From Pseudomonadota bacterium (lineage in GTDB: Bacteria; Myxococcota_A; UBA796; UBA9615), in contig JAAESI010000093.1 in assembly GCA_024229515.1 (NCBI GenBank), forward strand, positions 34,330 through 98,329: a DNA stretch of 64,000 nucleotides. The letters run 5' to 3'. Position numbers and translations under genes: made by a program. Shown here in pieces: positions 32,743 through 44,400 of the stretch. The stretch's first letter is position 1. Every line of letters starts with the position of its first letter. The notes under the pieces are model-generated. The model was not told the origin of the DNA, did no database searches, and worked only from the letters and a program-made list of their open reading frames with translations.

Positions 32743-34281
32743 GTGCGCAGCTCGGCGATGGTGGTGGTGTTCCTGTTGGCCGTGGGCTGCGGCACCGGTC
32801 CCACCGACGACGACGACAGCACGGAGGCTCCGACTCCGGCTCGACTGGAGGGGAGCCACGAGCTGAGCGACGCGGCCACGTTCCTGGCGGGGCCCGGCGC
32901 GGGCGCTGCCGCGGGCACGGTGGTGGCGGCGGTCGGGGATCTGGACGGCGACGGCTTCGAGGACGTGGCGGTGGGCGCTCCAGGCCTGGATGCGGGGGCC
33001 GGGGGCGTGCAGCTGTGGTTCGGATCCGCGGACGGGCCGGTGCTTCGAGCGACGCTGCGCGGGATCGCCGCGGGCGACGCGGCCGGAAGCTCGATCGCGG
33101 GCGTGGGCGACGTGGACGGGGACGGCCGGCCGGACCTCCTGATCGGGGCGCCGGGCGCGGGCGAACGGGACATCGCGGAGGAAGGTCGAGGCGACGATGA
33201 CGACTCCGCCGAGGTCGACCCCGAGACCGCGACGGGCCACGCCGCGGGGGCGGCGTACGTGGTTGCGGGGGCCGGCGGATGGACCGGGGACGTGTCGCTG
33301 GCGACGGCCCGGGCGACGCTTCGGGGCGAGGCGTTCGAGTGCGTCGGCGCATCCGCTGCCGCGTTGGGGGACGTGGACGGGGACGGGGTCGAAGACCTCG
33401 TCGTGGGCGCGCCCTGCCGAGGCAGCTACCGGCAGTTCCACGAGCACGTGCAGGCGTACATGCTGTTCGACGGCGCGGGGGCCGCGTACGTCGTCTCGGG
33501 GGCGGTCGAGGGGGACGTCGAGCTGGCGGATGACGCCTTGATGGACATCGCCGGCGAAGAGCTGTGGGACCGGTCCGGGCGCGCGGTCGCGGGGGTCTCG
33601 GACTGGAGTGGCGATGGGGTGCCCGACGTGGTCGTGGGGGCCCCGGACTACTTCGGCGCGATCTGGATCAACCCCGCGGCCCGGGCCCGGGTGTTCGTGC
33701 TGGACGGAACCCTGCGGGGGGAGGTCTCGACCACGGACGCGTTCGCCACGGCGGTGGGGGGCTGCTGTGGGACGGCGGAGATCCACGACGAGCTCGGGGC
33801 GGTGTTGGCTCCCCACGGCGCGGGCCTGCTGATGGGTGCGCCGGGGCTGGACGACTTCGGGGTCCAGGGGGGCGCGTTCGATCTCGTCGGGCCGCTCATC
33901 GGCTCGCTCGATCCGTGGGACACCGGCGACGTCCTGACCGGCCCTCAGCAAGAGCTGCTGTCGGCCCGCGCGGGCACGTCGCTGGCGGCGGGCTTCGACC
34001 TGGACTGCGACGCCCAGGACGACGTCGCCCTGGGGGCGCCCGACGACCAGACGCACACCCCGCGCAGTGGCGCAGTCCGCGTGGCTTACGGTCCGCTCGG
34101 TGCGTTCACCGACCTGGGCGCGGGCGGGCTCGTGCTCCTGGGATCCTCGAGCGAGGAGTCCGGCCGGTCCATCGCCGCCGCGGACGTGGATGGCGACGGC
34201 TGCGACGAGCTCCTGATCGGCTCCCCCGCCAATCGGGACGCGGGCAACGGTGCCGGTGGGGTGTGGGTGGTCGACCCGTAG
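32743..34281 (+). CDS. Integrin-like FG-GAP propeller lipoprotein
   Basis: A 512-residue lipoprotein: lipobox LLAVGC, acidic tether (TDDDDST), then six or seven FG-GAP blades such as [34 protein letters not shown] and GDVDGDGVEDLVVGAPC. The Asp-rich loops bind calcium in this family. A second short DDDDS run interrupts blade two. The start is GTG 32743, six bases after CATGAT. It ends four bases before the convergent glycosylase gene. Probable surface adhesin or scaffold. Confidence 0.82.
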   Translation: MRSSAMVVVFLLAVGCGTGPTDDDDSTEAPTPARLEGSHELSDAATFLAGPGAGAAAGTVVAAVGDLDGDGFEDVAVGAPGLDAGAGGVQLWFGSADGPVLRATLRGIAAGDAAGSSIAGVGDVDGDGRPDLLIGAPGAGERDIAEEGRGDDDDSAEVDPETATGHAAGAAYVVAGAGGWTGDVSLATARATLRGEAFECVGASAAALGDVDGDGVEDLVVGAPCRGSYRQFHEHVQAYMLFDGAGAAYVVSGAVEGDVELADDALMDIAGEELWDRSGRAVAGVSDWSGDGVPDVVVGAPDYFGAIWINPAARARVFVLDGTLRGEVSTTDAFATAVGGCCGTAEIHDELGAVLAPHGAGLLMGAPGLDDFGVQGGAFDLVGPLIGSLDPWDTGDVLTGPQQELLSARAGTSLAAGFDLDCDAQDDVALGAPDDQTHTPRSGAVRVAYGPLGAFTDLGAGGLVLLGSSSEESGRSIAAADVDGDGCDELLIGSPANRDAGNGAGGVWVVDP

Positions 34282-34284
34282 CGA

Positions 34285-35110
34285 TCAACCCCTGCGGGTT
34301 CCTTCCGTCTGGCAGCTCGGACACCAGTACGTCAGCCGGGCGAGCTCCCCCTGCCGGGCCATCTGCACGACTGCTCCGCACATCCGACACGGCCGACGGT
34401 TGCGGTTGTAGACCCAGAGCCCCGCTCCGGGCGTCTTGTCCCGCATGTGGCGCAGGAACCGGGGCGCGGTGATGCGGCGGGGGGTGGTCAGGTTCTTGCG
34501 CAGCAGCCGATGCGCGTCGCGGTAGATGGCCAGGAGCAACTCGTCCGACAGGCTCGCGACTTCCGCCCAGGGGTCGATGCGGTGCATCAGGAGCAGGTCG
34601 GACTTGTAGACGTTGCCGATGCCCGCGGCGACGCGTTGGTCCAGCAGCAGCTCGGCGGCCTCGCGCGCGGCCTGATCGGGGGCACGGATTCGCCTGAGCA
34701 CCTCGTCGAAGTCGACCTCCTCGGTGCAGAGGTCGGGACCGAGCTTGCTCAGCACCGGATGCACGGCCAGCTCCGCCGAGGGGAAGACGTCCGAGCTGGG
34801 GAGGTCGAAGCAGACGAACAGCCGCTCCCCCAGATCCAGCACCGCCCCCGCGGTGTGCTCCGGCTTCCACCACCGCTCCCCCGGCGCGTAGCTGTGCCAA
34901 GTTCCGTCCATGCCCATGTGGCTGCGGAAGATCGTGCCGCCGGCCTCGATCAGGAGGTGCTTGCCGACCGCTCGTGCCGACGAGATCTCGGCACCCGCCA
35001 TCGCCTCGCCGTCGGCCACGTCACGCAGCCGCACCTCGCGCAACGTCGTGCCCCACGAGGGCCGGCCGGAGCGACGCCGCGAGCTTCCAGATCGTGTCCC
35101 CCTCGGGCAT
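34285..35110 (-). pseudogene. Fpg/Nei-family DNA glycosylase with an N-terminal frameshift
   Basis: The true start is ATG 35110 (MPEGDTIWKLAASLRPALVG), containing the catalytic Pro2 and Glu3 of Nei/Fpg enzymes, but this frame stops after about 29 codons. The rest of the enzyme continues in another frame from about 35043 to 34285: SHMGMDGTW, the H2TH helices (AAGIGNVYKSDLLL) and the zinc finger CRMCG-x16-CPSCQ. One base is missing near 35040. If real, the product starting at TTG 35043 would lack the catalytic N-terminus; if an assembly error, this is a normal nei-type base-excision repair gene of about 274 residues. TAGCCT lies six bases before ATG 35110. Confidence 0.8.
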
Positions 35111-35222
35111 CCGGCGAGGCTAGCCTCTCCCGTGTGAGCCCGGTGGTCCCGCGACTGGGTTCGTGGGGGAGCCCGCCTGGACCCGAGCGTTGCGCTCCGG
35201 CTTCTGCAATCATCCAGCCACG

Positions 35223-36170
35223 ATGAACCGATCCGCGCTCCTCCTTGCCCTCTTCCTCGTCGGCTGTCCCACGGGCGACGACGATGACTTCGCCAACGAC
35301 GACGACGACGCCACCGCCGACGACGACGACGCCACCAGCGATGACGACGACGCCAGCACGGACGACGATGACGCCACCGACGACGACGACGCCACCGACG
35401 ACGACGACGCGACGGACGACGACGACGCGACGGACGACGACGACGCCACCGATCCCGACTCGGGCGCCTACTGGCTCCGCCTCACCGAGGTCGGCGAGTC
35501 CTTCTCCACCGTGACCCACAGCTTCGTCACCATCGACGGCCCCGGGAACACCAACTGCTCCGCTCTGGACGAGTTCTGGCAGTCGTGGAGCTCCGCCAAC
35601 GCCACCTCGCTCGCCGCCGAGCAGGCGCTCGTGGATGAGTACGGCGGCTACCAGTTCGACAACCTCGCGTTCATGAGCGCGCTGTGCGAGATCGAGGCCG
35701 CCAACCGCGCCACCATCGCCGCTGCCCCCGGCCCCCAGCAGGCCGGGATGACCACCGTCACGGTGACCCTCACCAACTCCGCCTCGACCGCCGGTGAGCC
35801 GGTGGCGGGCAGCCACGACGTCATCGCCACCTGGGACAACCCGCCCGACGGCACCGGCGCCTGGGGCCGCGCCGCTCGCGTCGAGTACCTGCTGGACGCC
35901 TGGCAGGTGCACGCCGACGCCTACAACTGCAACCTCGCCAACCCTGGGGATCTGTTCTTCGGCTTCACCGCCCTGGACGGCACCAAGGAGACTCACACCG
36001 CCGTCTCGGGAACGCTGGACGTCTCCGGCGTCGAAGCGGCTGGGGTCGACATCGCGCTGTCCGGGGAGAGCCTCCAGAACGACAACGGCGGCAACGTCTC
36101 CGGGGGCCTCGACCTCGACCGCACGTTCGAGCTCTGCGAGGTCAGCTACGACACGCCCTGGGACGGCTGA
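35223..36170 (+). CDS. Lipoprotein with a long repetitive Asp tether
   Basis: A 315-residue lipoprotein: lipobox FLVGC (Cys15), then about 60 residues made almost only of D4-A-T/S units, encoded by imperfect 18-base repeats (35281-35455), followed by a folded domain of about 235 residues with four Cys (NTNCSALDEFW, CEIEAANRAT, YNCNLANPG, ELCEVSYDT). The family was not recognised. The tether length probably varies between strains because each repeat is a multiple of three bases. Confidence 0.75.
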   Translation: MNRSALLLALFLVGCPTGDDDDFANDDDDATADDDDATSDDDDASTDDDDATDDDDATDDDDATDDDDATDDDDATDPDSGAYWLRLTEVGESFSTVTHSFVTIDGPGNTNCSALDEFWQSWSSANATSLAAEQALVDEYGGYQFDNLAFMSALCEIEAANRATIAAAPGPQQAGMTTVTVTLTNSASTAGEPVAGSHDVIATWDNPPDGTGAWGRAARVEYLLDAWQVHADAYNCNLANPGDLFFGFTALDGTKETHTAVSGTLDVSGVEAAGVDIALSGESLQNDNGGNVSGGLDLDRTFELCEVSYDTPWDG

Positions 36171-36207
36171 AGGAACCATCCCCGGGTCCCATGGGTCCTA
36201 CGGTTCA

Positions 36208-36920
36208 ATGACGCCCTCGCTCCGCCCGCCGCTCCTGGCGCTCGCAACCTTGCTCGCCACCCCTGCCGTTGCCGGCCCTCCAGCGCCCGATCCGGAGGCC
36301 TACGCCACCGTCGTGGCCAAGCTCGAGGGGCAGCGCGCCGCCCTCGCCGTACGGTGGGAAGCGGCCTCGGAGATCGAGCGCAAGGTCGTGCTCGAAGAGG
36401 CCCGCACGATCCTCTTCGCAGGCATCTGAGACGACCTCATGCCCGCCTGGTTCGGCACGCGATGGGAGTTCTACGGAACCACCCAGGAGCCTCGCTCCGG
36501 GGCCATCGCCTGCGGCTACTACGTCAGCACGCTTCTGGAGCACGCCGGCCTCAAGGTCGAGCGCGTCTACATGGCCAAGCAGGCGTCCGAACACATCGTC
36601 CGCACCTTCGCCGACCGCAGCCGCGTCACCACCTTGCGCGGCGTCGAACCGGCAGACGTCGCCCAGCACATCACCGATGTCGGCCCCGGGCTGTACGCCG
36701 TTGGCCTCTCCTTCCACACCGGGTTCCTGGTCTGGGATGGCAGCGGCGACGTCGAGCTCTGCCACAGCGCCTACTACAAGGCCGACGGGGTCGTCTGCGA
36801 GCCAGCTGCGGACTCCCAGGGGCTGTCCGACTCCGGGATCTTCGTGATCGGTCCGGTGCTCACCGACACCACGCCCGCGCCTGGCTCGCCGGCGCCGACA
36901 TCCGCACGCACGGCCACTGA
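36208..36920 (+). pseudogene. Cysteine-peptidase-like (CHAP/NlpC-like) secreted protein gene with in-frame TGA and 3' frameshift
   Basis: ATG 36208 gives a signal peptide (LLALATLLATPAVAG). After 73 codons there is a TGA (36427-36429), but the same frame continues with a conserved-looking domain: MPAWFGTRWEFYGTTQEP, GAIACGYYV (Cys, codon 102) and LSFHTGFLVWDG (His, codon 170), a Cys/His arrangement as in CHAP or NlpC/P60 enzymes. Near 36870 the natural C-terminus appears in another frame (ARAWLAGADIRTHGH) ending at TGA 36918-36920. The TGA is probably a nonsense change or error, since I see no reason for a selenocysteine there. Confidence 0.5.
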
Positions 36921-37889
36921 TCAGCCAGGGCGCCTGCAGCGTGAGGATCCAGGCCTCCCAGTCGGCCTGGAACGCCTCATGTCGTCGGCCCCGACGACGC
37001 TCTGGAGCGTCGCGTCGCCGGTCGGATCCGCGTCGACGTTGGCCGTCCACGCGCTCCACCAGGCCACCAACAGCCCGCGCTCCTGGAGGTAGTACAGGAG
37101 GTACCGCGACTGGCTGTAGTTGGTGCCCGGGTCCCGGTTGTAGAACGCGCTCGTGGTCTGCCGCGTGAGCGCCTGGAACGTCGGCACGGTGCCTGCCCGG
37201 ATCGCTTGCTGCAGCCCCGGCAGGCGCCAGTTCAGCATCCCCACGATCTCCCCGTCCTGCTCCCGGCAGGCCTCGTACAGCGACGCCAGCCCTTCGTTCA
37301 GCCACGGCGGCGGGTCGCCCAGGTTGGCGTCCATCCACGGATGCACCATCTCGTGCACCAGCGTGCCGCCCCCGGTGGCGATGTTCATGACCAACGCGTT
37401 GTGGGTGTCGCTGGCGTAGCCGAAGGGGGTGTCGGGGGTGTCGCCGAAGCGCTCCCGCGCGTTGCGCATGTAGCTGGCGTCGTCCTTGAACAGCCAGACG
37501 GTCCAGACCTCGTCGGGGTCGTCGGGGAAGTACTGCGTCTTCAGCAGCCGAGTCGCCCACCGGACCGTGCTCCGGGCGCGGCGCTGGACCGTGGCGGGGG
37601 GCTCGTCGCCGACGACCACCCAGGGGGGCTCCGCCAGCACCGTCCACTCATCCCCCCGCTCGGCCTTCAACTCGCGCACGCGGGCGTCGATCGGATCCTT
37701 GAGCGCCGCGCTGGGCTCCAATCGCATGCGAATGACCGTCCACCGGTCCTTCTTGTACTTGAGCGGCCACAGCGACAGGAACAGGCTCCGGTCCATCCGC
37801 CGGTACGCGCCGTTGTCCTCGGCAGGCTCGTGGTACAGCACTTCGTCGGTGTCGGCGTCGTAGCCGGGCAACGAGACCATCGAGGTCAT
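36921..37889 (-). CDS. Gluzincin-type metalloprotease (peptidase MA-like), ends probably altered
   Basis: About 322 residues with the zinc motif H179-E-M-V-H183 and, 15 residues on, NEGLASLYE, whose Glu is the expected third ligand, as in peptidase MA/M1-like gluzincins. The 3' end shows a likely one-base deletion near 36970: another frame carries FQADWEAWILTLQAPW, the expected C-terminus, whereas the annotated frame ends in RPG. The 5' end lacks a signal peptide and starts exactly where an unrelated plus-strand PPC tail begins, so the N-terminus may have been lost in a rearrangement. Confidence 0.55.
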   Translation of the reverse strand: MTSMVSLPGYDADTDEVLYHEPAEDNGAYRRMDRSLFLSLWPLKYKKDRWTVIRMRLEPSAALKDPIDARVRELKAERGDEWTVLAEPPWVVVGDEPPATVQRRARSTVRWATRLLKTQYFPDDPDEVWTVWLFKDDASYMRNARERFGDTPDTPFGYASDTHNALVMNIATGGGTLVHEMVHPWMDANLGDPPPWLNEGLASLYEACREQDGEIVGMLNWRLPGLQQAIRAGTVPTFQALTRQTTSAFYNRDPGTNYSQSRYLLYYLQERGLLVAWWSAWTANVDADPTGDATLQSVVGADDMRRSRPTGRPGSSRCRRPG

Positions 37890-37972
37890 GCCCAGCGCCA
37901 GCGGCACCCTGCACATCGCCGTGCACGGCTACGCCGCCAGCAGCTACACGCTGACGACCGCGAACAACTAGG
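37888..37972 (+). pseudogene. Orphan C-terminal tail of a PPC-domain protein
   Basis: The plus strand encodes SGTLHIAVHGYAASSYTLT followed by a stop at 37970-37972. This is the typical last strand of a bacterial pre-peptidase C-terminal (PPC) domain. Nothing upstream on this strand could encode the rest, so it is a fragment left by a deletion or recombination. Confidence 0.45.
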
Positions 37973-38021
37973 AACGAATCAGCTCGGGGCGTGACCCGCC
38001 TCGAGCTGACTCGGGCCCTCT

Positions 38022-38118
38022 GCGCTCAGTTCCGGCGGACACCGTCGATGTGGGCGCGCGGCGAGCGCGGTGGCGCTCAGTACTCGGGGACACCGTCGAT
38101 GTGGGCGCGCAACGAGCG
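38022..38118. repeat. Two imperfect 51-bp direct repeats
   Basis: Units at 38022 and 38073 share GCGCTCAG at their starts and an identical 23-base core at 38037-38059 and 38088-38110 (core begins GGACACCGTCGATG). They fill the gap between the PPC fragment and the end of the MYXO-CTERM-like gene. Confidence 0.75.
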
Positions 38119-38123
38119 GCGGC

Positions 38124-40868
38124 TCAGCGCCTCCTTCGCCGCACCGCCGGCACCGCCATCAGCAACATGAGCAGCCCCGCGGCGCCCGAACCGCGGCTCG
38201 GCACCGCGTCGCACCCGCAGTCCGGGCCGCCACCGACCACGATGATCTCACCGGAGTCGTCGTCGCCGGCGGAGTCGTCATCGTCGCCGGCGGAGTCGTC
38301 GTCGTCTCCGGCTGAATCGTCGTCGTCTCCAGCTGAATCGTCGTCGTCCCCCGCGGAGTCGTCATCGTCGCCCGGCGGGTCGATGCAGTCGGGGTCTCCG
38401 TCCCCGTCGAAGTCCGGGAACTCATCGACGATCGACCCGTCGCAGTCGCTGTCGACGAGGTCGCAGAGCTCCGGGGCGCTCGCGTAGACGCTCGGGTCGG
38501 TGTCGTCGCAGTCGTCCGGCCCGGCGTCGAACCCGTCACCGTCGACGTCGGTGTCGACGCAATCGGGGGTGCCGTCGCCGTCGGTGTCGGTCTCGCCGTC
38601 CACGAGGTCGCCGTCGCAGTCGCTGTCGACGAGGTCGCAGAGCTCCGGGGCGCCCGTGTAGATGCTCGCGTCAGCGTCGTCGCAGTCGTCCGGCCCGGCG
38701 TCGAATCCATCGCCGTCGAGGTCGCCGTCGACGCAATCAGGGGTGCCGTCTCCGTCGGTGTCGACGTCCTCGTCCACGAGCGAGCCGTCGCAGTCGCTGT
38801 CGATCGCGTCGCACAGCTCCGGCGCCCCGGGGTAGATCGACGAGTCCGTCGGTCCGCAGTCCGACGCATCGTCGAACCCGTCGCCGTCCGTGTCCGCCAG
38901 CCACTCGATCTCCACGTCCTGCAGCGACACCTCCTGGCTGCCGTCGCCGGCCAGCCACGCGCACCACGTCAGGTCGTCCAGGCCGATCGTCGGGATGTTC
39001 GTGTTGATGTCGGCCGCCGAGCTGCTCTCCGCCGCGCCGGACGAGGCCGCCCAGGCCCCTCCATCCCACCACCAGTAGGAGACGCCGTCGTCCGACAGCG
39101 TGTAGGTGATCGTGCCGCCGTCAGCCGCATCGACCGACGTGAAGCCCTGCCACAGCACCGGGGTTCCGGGCGCCACGAACTCCGTCGCGCAGACCTCCGT
39201 CAGCGCCGGGTAGTCCAGCGCCGCCGCCCCGACCGAGCCGGCCGCGGGGCTGCTCACCGCCTCCACCGCCGCGACGAACCCGCCGTCGGTCGGCTCCAGT
39301 CCGTTGAAGAGGCCTGCGTCGACGCGAATCCGGCCGTCGCCGCCCCCGCCGCCGCCGGCGATGCCGATGTCGCTGGAGCTCGGGTCCCCGCCGATCGCCG
39401 ACAGCGTGCCCGTCACGTTCAAGGTGAACGCCGACACCCACACCGAGCCGCCGGCCCCGGCGCCCCCGCTGGCTCCCCGGTACGCGACCGCCGCATCGCC
39501 GCCCGACTCGCCGCCCGACTCGACCGATCCCGCGATGTCCGCGACCCCCGCGAAGATCAACACCGCGCCGCCGCCCGTCCCGCCGGCCGAGCCGTCGACA
39601 CCGTGGGTCGAACCGCCCCCGCCTGCGCCGCCGCCGCCCAGGTGCAGGGCGTTCAGGTCGACGTCGCCGTAGATCGCGCCGCCGCCGCCCCCGGCCCCCC
39701 CGTACGGCGCCCCGCAGGTGTCGCCGCCTCCGCCGCCGAACGCGACGTTGCCAGCCTCGCCCCCGAAGGCCGTAGTGTTCGCGCCCGCGTAGCAATGGTC
39801 GTGGATGGTCCCCGGGCTGCCGGCGTCTCCCCCGTCGCCCCCCGGACAAGACGAGCCTCCGCCTCCGCCTGCGACCACATCCGTCGCGCCGCCCAGGCCT
39901 CCGGGGCCGCCGATCGTGCCCCCGCACCCCGTGCCTCCGCCGCCTCCGCCTCCGCCTCCGCCGTAGCTGCCTCCGCCGCCTCCGCCCGCTCCGTCGTCGG
40001 CGTTGACGGTTCCGTCGGCGCCACCCCCGCCGGCGCCCAGACCGCCCGCTCCGCCAAAGGTGCCAACGCCGTACGCGGTTCCTTCGCCGCCTCCGCCGCC
40101 CCCGACGCCATCGGTGCCGACGGTGCCCCCGAAGCCGTCCGTGCTGCCGAAACTCTCCCCTCCGTCGGCCGCGCCGCCCGCTCCGGTCCCGCCGGCTCCC
40201 CCGCGGAAGCCCAACGCCGTGGCGCTGATCGTCGAGGCCGCGTCGACCGTCAGGGTTCCGGCCGACCGGAAGGCGATCACGCCCCCGGTGACCCCGTCCC
40301 AGGCCCCGCCGCTGAGCGTGCCCGCGGTCAACGTGACGTTGTCGTAGTTCGGCACCCGCTGCGCCGCCACGGCGTACGCGACGCCGTCGTAGTCATGGGC
40401 CAGCGCCGAGGTCGTGACCGCCCCGCCAACCTCGATCGCGGTCACCATCACCAGCTCCCAGGTCCCTGCATCGCCGGCGTCCGTGGGGGTGCCCTGCACC
40501 GCCTGCAGCAGAAGCTCGTCGCCGGCGGCGAGCCCGCCCGCGAACCCCTGGAGCGTGAATGCGGTCGACCCCGCCGCGACGACGTCGGTGACAGCCCACG
40601 TCGCCCCGTCGGCGACCGTCCGGCTGGCCGTCGTGTCCACGCTCAGGTCGAAGCTGCCCCCCGCGACCGTGAGGTCACCGTCCGTGCCCGTTCCGCCCAA
40701 CGCCGGGACCATCGTGGCGGCCCCGGAGGCGACCTCCAGTTCGGCGGGATCGAAGTCGTAATCCGCGGCGTCGTCCAACGGCCAGGAGGTCGTGGCGGCG
40801 TGGGCCAGGGCTGCGGCGAGCAGGAGGGTCAGGAGCACAACAGCAGAGGTCGACGGGGTGATGCGCAT
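38124..40868 (-). CDS. Large Gly-rich surface protein with Asp-rich repeats and MYXO-CTERM-like tail
   Basis: A 914-residue exported protein (signal peptide ending AHAA). Residues about 215-520 are extremely Gly-rich with repeated GGAGG-type runs. Residues about 660-835 hold thrombospondin-3/MopE-like units ([23 protein letters not shown]) that bind calcium. Then follow five D4-S-A-G units and a tail with Cys-Gly-Cys, a hydrophobic helix ([14 protein letters not shown]) and five Arg, matching the layout of MYXO-CTERM sorting tails. It is probably anchored at the cell surface and cleaved. TATCGT lies six bases before ATG 40868. Confidence 0.8.
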   Translation of the reverse strand: MRITPSTSAVVLLTLLLAAALAHAATTSWPLDDAADYDFDPAELEVASGAATMVPALGGTGTDGDLTVAGGSFDLSVDTTASRTVADGATWAVTDVVAAGSTAFTLQGFAGGLAAGDELLLQAVQGTPTDAGDAGTWELVMVTAIEVGGAVTTSALAHDYDGVAYAVAAQRVPNYDNVTLTAGTLSGGAWDGVTGGVIAFRSAGTLTVDAASTISATALGFRGGAGGTGAGGAADGGESFGSTDGFGGTVGTDGVGGGGGGEGTAYGVGTFGGAGGLGAGGGGADGTVNADDGAGGGGGGSYGGGGGGGGGGTGCGGTIGGPGGLGGATDVVAGGGGGSSCPGGDGGDAGSPGTIHDHCYAGANTTAFGGEAGNVAFGGGGGDTCGAPYGGAGGGGGAIYGDVDLNALHLGGGGAGGGGSTHGVDGSAGGTGGGAVLIFAGVADIAGSVESGGESGGDAAVAYRGASGGAGAGGSVWVSAFTLNVTGTLSAIGGDPSSSDIGIAGGGGGGDGRIRVDAGLFNGLEPTDGGFVAAVEAVSSPAAGSVGAAALDYPALTEVCATEFVAPGTPVLWQGFTSVDAADGGTITYTLSDDGVSYWWWDGGAWAASSGAAESSSAADINTNIPTIGLDDLTWCAWLAGDGSQEVSLQDVEIEWLADTDGDGFDDASDCGPTDSSIYPGAPELCDAIDSDCDGSLVDEDVDTDGDGTPDCVDGDLDGDGFDAGPDDCDDADASIYTGAPELCDLVDSDCDGDLVDGETDTDGDGTPDCVDTDVDGDGFDAGPDDCDDTDPSVYASAPELCDLVDSDCDGSIVDEFPDFDGDGDPDCIDPPGDDDDSAGDDDDSAGDDDDSAGDDDDSAGDDDDSAGDDDSGEIIVVGGGPDCGCDAVPSRGSGAAGLLMLLMAVPAVRRRRR

Positions 40869-40874
40869 GCGCGA

Positions 40875-40880
40875 ACGATA
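40875..40880 (-). promoter_or_regulatory. -10 element of a leaderless promoter
   Basis: TATCGT on the minus strand lies six bases before ATG 40868. No -35 was recognised. Confidence 0.4.
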
Positions 40881-40918
40881 GCCGGTACCCTTCCGCGACT
40901 TTTTCGAGGAGCGTCCCC

Positions 40919-41431
<513 letters not shown>

Positions 41432-41440
41432 ACTCTCGGC

Positions 41441-44400
41441 GTGCTCGACCTGCCGACCGGGTACCGGGATCCTCGGCCCATCGGCAAGGGAGGCTTCGCC
41501 GTCGTCTGGCGGGTGTGGTCCGACGAGCTGGGGCGCGATGTCGCCCTGAAGCTCCCCATCGCCGCCGAGGACGACCGCGATCTCCAGCGCGAGCTGGCGC
41601 TGGAGCTCCACGCCGCAGCCCGACTGCGGCACCCCAACATCGTGCAGGTGCTGGACGCGGGCTCGACCCCGTCCGGCCTCCCGTTCCTCGCGATGGAGCT
41701 CGCCGAGGAGGGCTCCCTCAACTCCCTCATCGACTCGCCCCGACCCTGGGGCGAGCTGGCTGGGCTGCTCGCGGGAGTACTCCAGGGCCTCGGGCACGCC
41801 CACGCGCGCGGCGTCGTGCACCGGGACATCAAGGCCGCCAACGTGCTCCTGACGCGCACCGACGGCGGCGCCCTCGTCCCCCAGGTCGCAGACTTCGGGC
41901 TGGCCAAGGTGCTGCAGGAACACGGCTGGTACTCCACCACCCGCCTGGGGGCCGGGACCCTGCTGTACATGCCGCCGGAGCAGTTCGACTCCGATGTCGG
42001 TGCGGTGCATCCCGCGGCGGACCTGTACGCCTTCGGGGTGCTCGCCTGGATGGCCGTCTGCGGGCGCGCCCCGTTCGATGCGGACGGCGGCTTCGGTCCC
42101 TTGCTGACCGCCAAGCTGCAGCTCCGCCTCACCCCCTGGGTGCCCCGCTCCGAAGGCGCCCCCGCGGGCCTCGAGCCGCTCTTGCGCAGCCTCGTGGCCC
42201 GCCAGCCGGAGGAGCGTCCGCAACTCGCCGCGGACGTGCTCGCGCAGCTCCGTAACCTGGACGCCGACGGCGGGGAACCAGCCGCTCCGAGGCTTCCGTC
42301 CTCCACGGGGGACTCCTTCCTCGTCGATCTCGAGGACTCCGCCTTCGGCCCCGCTCCGGTCGGTTCCGGTGCCGGCCTCGGACCCCACCCGCCCGAGCCT
42401 GCCGCCCCTCCTCCGTACCCCTCGATCGCCGGAATCGCGGGCGTGCGGGAGCCCCGCCTGGTGGGGCGCGAGGCGGAGCGGTTCGCGTTGTGGACCGCGG
42501 CCCGGTCGGCGCCTCGAACCCCCACCAGCCTCGTGCTTCGCGGGCCCTCTGGGGTCGGTTGCAGCCGACTGGCGCGGTGGCTCTCGCAGACCCTGGAGGA
42601 GGCCGGGATCGCCCGCACCCTCCACATCAAGGCGGACCAGCCGGACCGCGTGTCCGACGCCATGGTGCGCGCGGTGCGACGTCTCCTGGGCCTCGGTCGC
42701 GAACGCGGCGCCCCCCTGCGGGCCCGGCTGGACCGCTGGGTCGACCCGCGCCCCGAGGAGTTGGCCAGGCTCTTGGCCCAGTGGCTGACGAATCGCTCGA
42801 CGGTGCCCGCCTCGACGGTGCTCGACCGCCTCCTCCGGGTGGAGGCCGACCGCGGCCTCGTCGTCGTCTGGATGGAGGACCGGGGGGCCGGCGCGGCGCT
42901 CGCCCGGCAGGCCGTGGCGCTCCTGCAGCAGGCCCAGGCGGCGCCGTTTCCCCTGCTCCTGCTGTACGAGCCCGCGGCCGAGGGGCCCGCCCCCGAGGGC
43001 TCACCCGAGCTGGTGGTCCCCCCGCTGTCCGAGGAGGAGGTCGCCGCTCTCGCCCGCGACCTGCTCCCCGATGGGATCGATCCCGACGCGATCGTCCGGG
43101 CCGCGCGCGGCATGCCCCGGGTGGCCGTGCAGGCAGCTCGCCTCGCCGCCGTCGTGCCCACATCGGACGACCCGGCGCTGGCGCCGACCCTGTCCGCTCC
43201 CGAGCTCGCCGCTGCCCGACTGCAGACCCTCGCCGCGAACGACGCCGAGGGGGTGGGGAGCCTGCTCATGCTCCTGGCGCTGCTGCCTCGGCCCGTCGCG
43301 CCGTCGGTGCTCCGCCGCGCCTGGGAGCTGTTCGGGGGCGGAGCCCTCGCCGCCTCCGCCCTCGACGGCGCGCGACGCGCGGGCGTGGTCTCCGAGGATG
43401 CCTGGGGACTGGACTTCGGCGATCCCACGTTCGCCGCCGCGGCCCTCGCGGAAGCGACCGCGGAGATCGGGAACCAGGCCCGGCTCGCCTGCGCCGACGC
43501 GCTCCTCGAAGTGGAGGACGGCGCCCCCACGCTGTCGGTGGCGGCGAGCCGACTGTTGCTGGACGCCCATGCGCCCGGCCTCGCTCTCACCGTCGCCCAG
43601 GAGGCGGCCGAAGCGCTCCATCACACCGACGTGGCGGCGACCCGGGCGGCTTGGGCCAACGCGTCCGACGGGGTCGCTCAGCTCGGACTCGCACGCGATG
43701 AGCCCCGGAGCGTCGCCGTTCGCCTGGGGGCTGCCCGCGCTGCCCGCGCCGAGGGCGACGTGCCCGCCGCGGTCGAGTTGCTGGGGGAGCTCCAGGGGCT
43801 GCCCCTCACCGACGCTCAGGCGCAGGAGGCGCTGTCCTTGCGCGCCGGCATCGCCATGGTCCAGGGCGACTTCGACGCGGTGCTCGCGCTGATCGACGGG
43901 CCCGACGCGCCCTACGACCTGCTCGTGGTCCGGGCCGAGGCGCTGCGCCGCTCGGGGCAGCTGGAGGAGTCCGCCGCCGCCCTCGAGGCTGCGTTGGCCG
44001 GCGCCGAGGCCGCGGGGGACGCCCACACCGGGGTCGCCTGCCGGTGGCGGCTGGCCCGCCTCCAGCGGCACCTCGGCGCCCCCGATGACGCGCGTGCGGG
44101 GCTGGACCGGGCGCTGGCGGCGGCGGTCGCGATCGAGGACGCCGACGTGGAGGTGCAGGTGCTCCGTGAGCTCGGCCACCTCGAGCTCGCCGCGGGGCAC
44201 ATGGCGGAGGCCGAGGAGGCGTTGCGTCATTCGCTGGACCGGTCCGCGCAGGCGGGAACCCGCAGCGAGACCGCCGTCACCCGCCTGTCCCTGGGCGAGC
44301 TGGCGCGCAGCCGCGGAGACCTCGCCGCCGCCCGTCGCGACTACTCCGCCGGCCTGGCCGTGGCGAACGCGTTCGGGGTCACCTACCTCGCCATCACCGC

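Noticed and set aside
36427..36429. Second selenocysteine codon in the cysteine-peptidase-like gene
   Set aside because: The TGA is not at a redox or catalytic Cys position, the proposed Cys/His residues lie elsewhere, and no suitable hairpin with a G-containing loop was seen downstream. The gene also has a frameshift.
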